From contig JASLBO010000349.1 of NCBI GenBank assembly GCA_030146605.1, positions 1 through 11,308 of the forward strand: a DNA stretch of 11,308 bases. Reading direction: 5' to 3'. The stretch's first letter is position 1; every line of letters begins with the position of its first letter. The notes below the pieces were generated by a model. That model made no database searches, was not told the origin of the DNA, and saw only the letters and a list, made by a program, of their open reading frames with translations. Source of the DNA: Sphingomonas sp. (GTDB lineage: Bacteria; Pseudomonadota; Alphaproteobacteria; Sphingomonadales; Sphingomonadaceae). This document shows positions 5,819 through 11,308 of the stretch, in pieces. Made by a program: the position numbers and the translations under genes.

Positions 5819-7664
5819 TCACCGGCAGCGCGATCAGCGATCCGCCGCACACGCGCTGGGTCGCCTTGACGAAATCCTCGGGCGCCGCCTTGTAGATGTT
5901 GGGCACGAACTTCTGCGGGTTGCGGTCGATCACCGGGAACCAGCTCGACTGGATCTGCACCATGATCCGGTGGCCCTTTTTGAAGACATGGTCGTGGCTG
6001 CGCAGCGGCACGTCCCATGCGACGACCTGGTTGGGCGTGAGCGGCGTCGCCTTTTCGAAGCTCTGGAGATAGCGGCCGCGGCGAACCTCCATCGCGATCG
6101 GGAATTGATAGCCGTTCAGGGTGCGCGGATAGTCGCCGAGTGCCCCGGAGCGGGCGGGCTCGTAATCGTCGGGCAGCACGTCGATCAGCTTGACGACGAA
6201 GTCGCTGTCGGTGCCCGACGTCGATGCCATCAGCTTCGCCGCGACTTCGCCGGTGACGGTGAGGTCCGCCTCGAGCGGCGCGGTGGCATAGCTGAGCACG
6301 TCGGGGCGGTGATCGACGAAGCGCTGGTCGGCGGCTTCCCACCAGCGCCATTCCTGCGAAGGGTAGGTGCGCGAGATCGGGCGTTCGCGGAACGGCACCG
6401 GGTTGGCCGGATCGGAGACGTACTCGCGGCATTGGCCCGCGTCCGTCGGAGCCGTGAAGGAAAGCGTGCCGTCGCTCTGGAGATAGAGGTTGGTCAGCGC
6501 CGCGTTCGGGGCGGGCCATTTGGGATAGGACTTCCACTCCCACGATCCGCTCTGGAACATCCGCGCCTCGAAGGCGGGCTTCGCACCCTTGCCGTGGAGC
6601 CAGTGCGCGAAGAACGGCGCCTCGATGTCGCGCATGAAATCCGTGCCGCTGTCCTTGCCGAACTTGATGTACCCGACATCGCTGGCGTTGCCATGCCACG
6701 TCCCGTGGGCCCAGGGGCCGGCGACGATCATGTTGAGGCCGTCCGGGTCCTGCGCCTCCATTTTCTCGTAGATATTCCACGTGCCGAGCGGGTCTTCCTG
6801 ATCCCAGAAGCCTGCGACGTGGAGCGTCGGCACCGTGGTGCGGCCCAGCTTCTCGGTCCAGCGCTGACGCTTCCAGAATTCGTCGTAATCCGGATGCTCG
6901 ATCATCGCAGTCAGCTGCGGCACCGAGCCCTTGAAATAGCGCTTGTCGAGATTGGCGACCGGGCCGAGCGCGAGGAACCAGTCATAGCTGTCGACCGGGG
7001 GCTTGCCGCCATAGTCGAAGTCGGTGCCCTGGTCGTTGTTCTGCAGGCTGAACAGCCAGTCGGTGGCATAGGACAGCCGCATCGCGCCGTAGCGGTGGAG
7101 ATCGTCGTTGATCCACCAGTCGTTCCACGCCGCCTGCGGGCTCACTGCCTTGAGCGCCGGATGCGGCCGGGCGAGCGCCACCGCCGCGGCATAGCCGGGA
7201 TAGGAGACGCCCCACATCCCGACCTTGCCGTTGTTGCCGGCGACATGCTTCACCAGCCAGTCGACGGTATCGTACCCGTCGGTCGCCTCGTCGACGCCCT
7301 TGGGGCCCCTGGCGTCGAGCGCCATCGACATGGTGAAGTCGCCGTCCGACTTAAACTGGCCGCGCATGTTCTGGAAGACGAGGATATAGCCGTCCTCCAT
7401 CAGGAAGCGCATCGACGCGGGCACGCTGCCCGGGGCCTGGCCAGGAACGCCGTAAGGCGTGCGCTGGAGCAGGATCGGCAGCTTGCCCGATTTGCCTTTG
7501 GGGCGAAGGATGACGGTCTGGAGCTTCGCGCCGTCGCGCATCGGCACCATCACTTCTTCGTAGGTGAAGGGGGATTGCGCGGCAGTTGCCGGGGCTGTCT
7601 GGGACGAAACCGCCAGCGGCGCGGCCAGTGCCGCAAGTGCCACGAAACCCATCAACACGCGCAT
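5811..7664 (-). CDS. Secreted CocE/NonD-type alpha/beta hydrolase, probable alpha-amino-acid ester hydrolase
   Basis: A 617-residue protein with a signal peptide (MRVLMGFVALAALAAPLAV, cleavage about residues 20-25). The N-terminal S15-like alpha/beta-hydrolase domain has the nucleophile motif GVSYPG (Ser154), acid motif GFWDQED (Asp288) and base motif GPWAHGTW (His320). The C-terminal half looks like the beta jelly-roll of CocE, glutaryl-acylase and X-Pro peptidase relatives. Asp188, Glu290 and Asp291 fall where the carboxylate cluster of bacterial alpha-amino-acid ester hydrolases lies, suggesting recognition of a substrate alpha-amino group (ester, amide or dipeptide-like). The start at 7664 is chosen because GGAGGGA lies 5 bases upstream and the signal peptide begins there; a longer frame to 7739 would run into the repeat. 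The true substrate may be a peptide. The family is firm, the specificity inferred. Confidence 0.88.
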   Translation of the reverse strand: MRVLMGFVALAALAAPLAVSSQTAPATAAQSPFTYEEVMVPMRDGAKLQTVILRPKGKSGKLPILLQRTPYGVPGQAPGSVPASMRFLMEDGYILVFQNMRGQFKSDGDFTMSMALDARGPKGVDEATDGYDTVDWLVKHVAGNNGKVGMWGVSYPGYAAAVALARPHPALKAVSPQAAWNDWWINDDLHRYGAMRLSYATDWLFSLQNNDQGTDFDYGGKPPVDSYDWFLALGPVANLDKRYFKGSVPQLTAMIEHPDYDEFWKRQRWTEKLGRTTVPTLHVAGFWDQEDPLGTWNIYEKMEAQDPDGLNMIVAGPWAHGTWHGNASDVGYIKFGKDSGTDFMRDIEAPFFAHWLHGKGAKPAFEARMFQSGSWEWKSYPKWPAPNAALTNLYLQSDGTLSFTAPTDAGQCREYVSDPANPVPFRERPISRTYPSQEWRWWEAADQRFVDHRPDVLSYATAPLEADLTVTGEVAAKLMASTSGTDSDFVVKLIDVLPDDYEPARSGALGDYPRTLNGYQFPIAMEVRRGRYLQSFEKATPLTPNQVVAWDVPLRSHDHVFKKGHRIMVQIQSSWFPVIDRNPQKFVPNIYKAAPEDFVKATQRVCGGSLIALPVIR

Positions 7665-7668
7665 GCCG

Positions 7669-7689
7669 TCCCTCCGAATATCTGAGGGA
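7669..7689 (-). promoter_or_regulatory. Hairpin covering the hydrolase ribosome binding site
   Basis: On the - strand mRNA, UCCCUC (from 7684-7689) can pair with GAGGGA (from 7669-7674), the Shine-Dalgarno of the hydrolase start at 7664. A 9-base AU-rich loop separates them. A shifted pairing CCCUCC/GGAGGG is also possible. Such a stem could limit translation, but it is short and unproven. Confidence 0.35.
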
Positions 7690-7738
7690 GGGGTAGGGTG
7701 CTGGTGAAGGGGGAGCAAGGCCATGATGCCCTCACCCA

Positions 7739-7821
7739 CCGTTCGTGCTGAGCTTGTCGAAGCACGGCCTTCAGCGATGCGCTCGCGGATAGCCGCCCTT
7801 CGACAGGCTCAGGGCGAGCGG
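7739..7821 (+). repeat. Interspersed palindromic repeat, copy 2 (between glpX and the hydrolase)
   Basis: The left arm 7739-7766 matches copy 1 (4399-4426) at 27 of 28 bases. The right arm 7796-7821 matches copy 1 (4460-4485) at 24 of 26. The centres differ in length (29 versus 33 bases) and sequence. The hairpin lies in the 184-base gap between glpX and the downstream hydrolase, and could serve as a terminator or transcript-stabilising element for glpX mRNA. The rest of that gap (7690-7738 and 7822-7848) is G-rich on the + strand, with no gene seen. Confidence 0.8.
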
Positions 7822-7848
7822 GGGAGGGCCTCCGCTGACGCGGATCGT

Positions 7849-8817
7849 TCAGCCCAGCCGGTGCTCGCCCTTGACCCAGCGGACGGTACCCGAGCTCGCG
7901 CGCATCACCACGCTTTCGGTGGTCATCTTGCCGCGCACCCGCTTGACGCCTTCGAGCAGCGAGCCGTCGGTGACGCCCGTCGCGGCGAAGATGCAGTCGC
8001 CCTTGGCGAGTTCGGTGAGGTCGTAGATCTTGTCGAGATCCTCGATGCCCCATTTGCGCGCGCGGGCGCGCTCGTCGTCGTTGCGGAAAATCAGACGGCC
8101 TTTGAACTGGCCGCCGACGCAGCGCAGCGCTGCGCAGGCGAGCACGCCCTCGGGGGCGCCGCCCGACCCCATATACATGTCGATCGTGGTGTCGGGATTG
8201 GTGGTGGCGATCACTCCCGCGACGTCGCCGTCGCCGATCAGGACGATGCCGCAGCCGATTCCGCGCAGCTCCGCGATCATCTTCTCGTGGCGCGGGCGAT
8301 CGAGCACGCAGACGATGATCTCATGGGGCTCGACGCCCTTGGCCGCCGCGAGCGCAGTGACGTTCTGGGTCGGCGACTTTGCAAGATCGATCACGCCCTC
8401 AGGATAGCCGGGGCCGACCGCGATCTTGTCCATATAGACGTCGGGGGCATTGAGCAGGCCGCCATGCTCGGCGACGGCGAGCACCGCGAGCGCATTGGGG
8501 CCGGCCTTGGCGCAGATCGTCGTGCCTTCGAGCGGGTCGAGCGCGATGTCGATCTTGGGGCCGGTGCCGATCGCAGACCCTACCTTCTCGCCGATATAGA
8601 GCATCGGCGCCTCGTCGCGCTCGCCTTCGCCGATCACCACCGTGCCGTCCATGTAGAGCGAGTTGAGCGCCTCGCGCATCGCCTCGACCGCGACATGATC
8701 GGCGGCCTTTTCGTCGCCGCGCCCGACGAGGCTCGACGCGGCGATCGCCGCGGCTTCGGTGACGCGCACCATTTCGAGCACAAGGACGCGATCGAGAACG
8801 TGACTGGCGGTCGTCAT
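7849..8817 (-). CDS. glpX: Class II fructose-1,6-bisphosphatase (GlpX)
   Basis: A 322-residue cytoplasmic enzyme, close to E. coli GlpX (336), hydrolysing fructose 1,6-bisphosphate to fructose 6-phosphate in gluconeogenesis; some alphaproteobacterial relatives also use sedoheptulose 1,7-bisphosphate. Class II motifs are GEGERDEAPMLYIGE (residues 63-77), the metal/phosphate motif DPLEGTT (94-100), GDGD (195-198), GSGGAPEGV (217-225) and ATGVTDG (279-285). The ATG at 8817 begins MTTASHVLDRVLVLEMVRVTE, the usual family N-terminus; AGGGGA lies about 10 bases upstream. A longer frame to 9015 runs through the intergenic region and is rejected. It lies downstream of hom on the same strand, as is common in alphaproteobacteria, but here a small opposite-strand gene separates the two, so it probably needs its own promoter. 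Confidence 0.95.
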   Translation of the reverse strand: MTTASHVLDRVLVLEMVRVTEAAAIAASSLVGRGDEKAADHVAVEAMREALNSLYMDGTVVIGEGERDEAPMLYIGEKVGSAIGTGPKIDIALDPLEGTTICAKAGPNALAVLAVAEHGGLLNAPDVYMDKIAVGPGYPEGVIDLAKSPTQNVTALAAAKGVEPHEIIVCVLDRPRHEKMIAELRGIGCGIVLIGDGDVAGVIATTNPDTTIDMYMGSGGAPEGVLACAALRCVGGQFKGRLIFRNDDERARARKWGIEDLDKIYDLTELAKGDCIFAATGVTDGSLLEGVKRVRGKMTTESVVMRASSGTVRWVKGEHRLG

Positions 8818-8960
8818 CGGCTGGTAATCCCCTTGCAGAACTCCGGTGGCGATAGGCGGTGCATATTGCACTGTCGAGGCCGCTAGCGCTGTCAGGGGGA
8901 TCGCATTTTCGCCACAACCGCGCGGCAGCCTCGCTTCGTCGCAAGCGTAAGGAATCGCGG
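8818..8960. promoter_or_regulatory. Divergent intergenic region between glpX and a small exported-protein gene
   Basis: This 143-base gap separates divergent starts and must hold the promoter of the + strand gene and probably that of glpX. An inverted repeat GTGCA-TAT-TGCAC at 8859-8871 (5-bp arms, 3-base spacer) could be an operator or part of an AT-richer promoter. No convincing -35/-10 pair could be assigned. Confidence 0.4.
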
Positions 8961-9305
8961 ATGCTGTTGCCGTTGCTGTTCGCCCTCCAGGAAGCGCCCG
9001 CAATTTCCGCGGCAATTGCCGAATATCGCGCGAAGGTCGCCGGCGATGTGCCGTGCCGGACCACCGATGACGAGAACGAAGTCGTCGTCTGCGCGCTGCG
9101 CGACGCCGACCGCCACCGCGTCCCGTTCGTCGCGCCGGGCCGGCAGGAGCTGCCCGATCAGCGCGTCGCGCGGCTCGTCGGGCAGAGGACCGAACCCGAA
9201 TGCGGGCAAGGCGCCTTCATGGCGCATTGCGGCTCGGTGGGCGTCAGCGCCACTGTCGGCAATGGCCGCGGGCTGCGCTGGAACGAGCGCCCGCTCGCGC
9301 CCTGA
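8961..9305 (+). CDS. Small exported hypothetical protein (sphingomonad type)
   Basis: A 114-residue protein of unknown function. AAGGA at 8949-8953 lies 7 bases before ATG 8961 and decides the start; a longer frame from 8859 is unsupported. The N-terminus has a short hydrophobic run (MLLPLLFALQ), a weak export or anchor signal. The core pattern VPCRTTDDENEVVVCALRD then HRVPF (about residues 29-56) fits a motif of the form C-x(9-12)-(I/V)VVC..R....RxP that I recall from many small secreted hypothetical proteins of Sphingomonadales. A second Cys pair is in the C-terminal half (PECGQGAFMAHCG). Four cysteines suggest disulfides in the periplasm. It interrupts the hom-glpX gene order on the opposite strand and ends directly against the hom stop. 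No function is assigned. Confidence 0.7.
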   Translation: MLLPLLFALQEAPAISAAIAEYRAKVAGDVPCRTTDDENEVVVCALRDADRHRVPFVAPGRQELPDQRVARLVGQRTEPECGQGAFMAHCGSVGVSATVGNGRGLRWNERPLAP

Positions 9306-10598
9306 TCACGCGTCGAGGATGTGCATCCACATCGGCTCGCCGACGAGGCTCTGCGAGCCGCGAAGCTTTTCCAGCGCCTGCGCGACGCTGCGCTCGGGGC
9401 CTTCGTGGGTGACGATCGCGACGAGGACGCTGCCGTCGGGATTGGCGCCGCGCTGGATCAGGCTTTCGATCGACACGCCGGCGTCGCGCATCGCCGCGGC
9501 GATCTCGGCGAGCACGCCGACCTTGTCGGCCACGGTCAGCCGGACATAGGCGCGGGCGCGGCGCTCGCCGCTATCGGCGGCGTGCTGCGCGGCGAGCGCG
9601 TCGGCGGGCATCGCATAAGGCGGGCCGAATTCGCCGCGGGCGATGTCGATCAGATCGGCGACGACCGCGCTCGCGGTGGGGCCATCGCCGGCGCCAGCGC
9701 CCTGGAACAATAGCCGGCCGACGAAATTGCCCTCCGCGACGACCGCGTTGGTCGAGCCGACGACATGCGCCAGCGGATGGCTGAGCGGGACGAGGTGCGG
9801 ATGGACGCGCTGGAACAGGCCGTGCGGTCCCGAATCGGCGACGCCGAGCAGGCGCACACGATAGCCGAGCGCCGCGGCTTCGGCGATGTCGGCGGCGAGG
9901 ACGTGGCGCACCCCGGTGACCGCCACGTCGTCGAAAGCCGGCTGCGCGCCGAACGCTACGCTGGCGAGGATCGACAATTTGTGCGCGGCGTCGACGCCGT
10001 CGATGTCGAAGCTGGGATCGGCCTCGGCATAGCCGAGCGCCTGTGCTTCGCTGAGGATTTCCGAAAAGTCGCGGCCCTCGGCTTCCATCTTGGAGAGGAT
10101 GAAATTGCAGGTGCCGTTGAGGATGCCGTAGACGCGGGCGATCACGTTCGCGGCGGCGCCTTCGCGCAGTCCCTTGATCACCGGTACGCCGCCGGCGACC
10201 GCGGCTTCGAATTTGAGCGCGAGGTTCGCAGCCTCCGCGGCGCGCGCGAGCTCGAGCCCGTGATGCGCGATCATCGCCTTGTTGGCCGTGACGAGGCTCT
10301 TGCCGGCAGCCAGCGTCGCGCGGGCGAGCGCCAGCGCCGGACCGTCCGAGCCGCCGACCAGCTCGACCACGACATCGGCGTCCGGATGCCGTGCCAGCTC
10401 GGCGGGATCGTCGACCCATTCGAAGCGGGTGATGTCGACGCCGCGATCCTTGGTGCGGTCGCGCGCCGAGACCGCGGTCACCACGATCGGCCGCCCCGCG
10501 CGCCGCGCGATCAACTCGCCATTGGTATCGAGCAGGCGAATGACGCCCGCGCCCACGGTTCCGAGGCCGGCAAGTGCGATGCGAAGCGGTTCGGTCAT
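9306..10598 (-). CDS. hom: Homoserine dehydrogenase
   Basis: A 430-residue cytoplasmic enzyme reducing aspartate semialdehyde to homoserine, the branch to threonine and methionine. It has the N-terminal Rossmann motif GLGTVG (11-16), TANKAMIA with the conserved Lys107, GILNGTCNFIL (158-168), the catalytic-domain signature GYAEADPSFDIDG with AAHKL (189-208), and STNAVV..GNFVG..LFQGAGAG (282-304). A C-terminal ACT domain (about 350-428) suggests feedback inhibition, probably by threonine. The start MTEPLRIALAGLG at 10598 is the usual family start, since the longer frame runs into the inverted repeat. Its Shine-Dalgarno is weak (GAGA within the palindrome TGAGATCTCA at 10599-10608, touching the ATG). 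The stop TGA abuts the TGA of the convergent small gene. Confidence 0.96.
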   Translation of the reverse strand: MTEPLRIALAGLGTVGAGVIRLLDTNGELIARRAGRPIVVTAVSARDRTKDRGVDITRFEWVDDPAELARHPDADVVVELVGGSDGPALALARATLAAGKSLVTANKAMIAHHGLELARAAEAANLALKFEAAVAGGVPVIKGLREGAAANVIARVYGILNGTCNFILSKMEAEGRDFSEILSEAQALGYAEADPSFDIDGVDAAHKLSILASVAFGAQPAFDDVAVTGVRHVLAADIAEAAALGYRVRLLGVADSGPHGLFQRVHPHLVPLSHPLAHVVGSTNAVVAEGNFVGRLLFQGAGAGDGPTASAVVADLIDIARGEFGPPYAMPADALAAQHAADSGERRARAYVRLTVADKVGVLAEIAAAMRDAGVSIESLIQRGANPDGSVLVAIVTHEGPERSVAQALEKLRGSQSLVGEPMWMHILDA

Positions 10599-10614
10599 TG
10601 AGATCTCACGAGAT

Positions 10615-10724
10615 AAGCCCCTCCCCTTCAGGGGAGGGGTTGGGGTGGGGCAGTACGGCATGTGCCGGGCTCGGTGAGACGGACAGGCCCCACCCCCAAC
10701 CCCTCCCCTGAAGGGGAGGGGCTT
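10615..10724. repeat. Large inverted repeat with nested palindromes and paired G-quadruplex motifs
   Basis: The arm 10615-10651 and the arm 10687-10724 are reverse complements apart from one extra C, around a 35-base centre. Each arm contains its own hairpin: CCCCTCCCCT/AGGGGAGGGG at 10618-10639 and again at 10700-10721, each with a 2-base loop. The G-rich part 10631-10650 has four GGGG runs with loops A, TT and T on the + strand; 10688-10708 has the same on the - strand. It lies between the dioxygenase stop and the hom start, where it could terminate dioxygenase transcription or affect hom expression. Confidence 0.85.
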
Positions 10725-10732
10725 TCAAGATA

Positions 10733-11308
10733 TTATTTCTTGATCAGCCCGATCTCGACGAGGCGTTCGTGGAGGTAATCGTGCGAGCTGATCGGCACGG
10801 GGAAGCGATCGGGCCGCTCGGCGGTGATGCAGCCGGGCAAGGTCTGGATCAGGAAATCGGGCGCGGGATGGAGGAAGAACGGCATCGAATAGCGCGAATT
10901 GCCGCGCCGCTCGGGCGGCGGGTTGACCACGCGGTGCGTGGTCGAGGGCAGGACATGGTTGGTCAGCCGCTGGAGCATGTCGCCGACATTGACCACCATC
11001 GCGCCTTCGGGCGGCTTGACCGGCAGCCATTTGCCGTCGCGGTCGAGCAATTCGAGCCCGGCTTCCTCGGCGCCGAGCAGCAGCGTGATCAAATTGATGT
11101 CCTCATGCGCGCCGGCGCGGACTTCGGGGGCGTCGGCGGCGACCGGCGGGTAATGGAGCAGGCGCAGCACCGAATTCCCGTCCTTGACCGCCGGATCGAA
11201 CCAGTTGGGGTCCAGGTTCAGATAGCGCGCGATCGCGGAGAGCAGCTTGTCTCCGGCGGTGTCGAACGCCTGGAACAGCTCGATAAAGGTCTCACGGAAG
11301 CCCTCCGG
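10733..11308 (-). CDS. Isopenicillin N synthase family 2OG-Fe(II) dioxygenase (5'-truncated by the window)
   Basis: The frame is open to the right edge, leaving the last 191 residues; family members usually have about 310-340, so the N-terminal third is outside. The double-stranded beta-helix shows the iron ligands HED (His68 and Asp70 of the visible part, codons near 11099-11107) and a distal His in STTHRVVNP (His125). The R-x-S motif RYS (139-141) binds the 2-oxoglutarate carboxylate in this superfamily, or the ACV substrate carboxylate in true IPNS. Other family features are VNVGDMLQRLTN and PFFLHPAPDF. The substrate is unknown; such genes in non-producers are rarely antibiotic enzymes. 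The gene ends TAA at 10733-10735, just before the large inverted repeat, and lies upstream of hom on the same strand. Confidence 0.9.
   Translation of the reverse strand, partial: PEGFRETFIELFQAFDTAGDKLLSAIARYLNLDPNWFDPAVKDGNSVLRLLHYPPVAADAPEVRAGAHEDINLITLLLGAEEAGLELLDRDGKWLPVKPPEGAMVVNVGDMLQRLTNHVLPSTTHRVVNPPPERRGNSRYSMPFFLHPAPDFLIQTLPGCITAERPDRFPVPISSHDYLHERLVEIGLIKK

Noticed and set aside
5970..7685. 571-codon + strand frame antisense to the hydrolase
   Set aside because: Long antisense frames are expected at this GC content. The product has no recognisable motifs, while the - strand has a full catalytic triad, signal peptide and ribosome binding site.
7665..7739. 25-residue N-terminal extension of the hydrolase
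   Set aside because: The extension runs to the palindromic repeat and would bury the signal peptide. A good Shine-Dalgarno lies directly before the internal ATG at 7664.
7723..8886. 387-codon + strand frame antisense to glpX
   Set aside because: Its first codons lie in the palindromic repeat and the rest mirrors glpX; there is no protein motif.
5811..11308. A beta-lactam pathway formed by the IPNS-family oxygenase and the ester hydrolase
   Set aside because: The genes are several kilobases apart with housekeeping genes between them, and no ACV synthetase or acyltransferase is present. IPNS-family oxygenases are broad in function, so the pairing is coincidental as far as can be seen.

Overview
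The window is GC-rich chromosomal DNA from an alphaproteobacterium, most likely a Sphingomonas-type member of the Sphingomonadales. Three things point there: an RNase E tail ending in a GWWQRTFG motif, homoserine dehydrogenase close to a GlpX-type fructose-bisphosphatase, and two families of palindromic repeats that I recall as common in these genomes (arms beginning CCGTTCG.GCTGAG, and CCCCTCCCC.GGGGAGGGG). No gap exceeds 300 bases. No CRISPR array, rRNA, tRNA, integrase, transposase or phage gene was seen.

Left part, + strand. The window opens inside a reading frame that joins the C-terminal end of a PIN-domain protein (about 2-148) to the acidic/basic, disordered tail of RNase E (to 1135). 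The catalytic core of RNase E is absent, and the join may be a contig-end chimera. After a strong hairpin come an M48 metalloprotease with a TPR tail (BepA-like, periplasmic) and a ScsC-like DsbA-family thiol oxidoreductase, overlapping by 4 bases and so probably translationally coupled. Together they suggest envelope protein folding and quality control. A YadG/YadH-type ABC exporter (ATPase, then ABC-2 permease) follows. A palindromic repeat lies between its two genes, and the start region is duplicated on either side of it. A GNAT acetyltransferase ends this half, overlapping its convergent neighbour by 8 bases.

Right part, mostly - strand. From right to left these are a 5'-truncated isopenicillin-N-synthase-family 2OG-Fe(II) dioxygenase, homoserine dehydrogenase (hom), glpX and a secreted alpha/beta hydrolase of the CocE/alpha-amino-acid-ester hydrolase type. 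A small exported hypothetical protein sits on the + strand between hom and glpX and ends base-to-base against hom. A near-perfect inverted repeat of about 37 bp per arm, with a G-quadruplex motif on each strand, fills the gap between the dioxygenase and hom. A second copy of the first palindromic repeat lies between glpX and the hydrolase.

Most genes are ordinary housekeeping or envelope functions. I see no convincing undescribed defence or biosynthetic system. The observations most worth checking are the PIN/RNase E join, the repeat inserted exactly at the yadG-yadH coupling point, the G4-bearing inverted repeat and the coupled BepA-like/DsbA-like pair.
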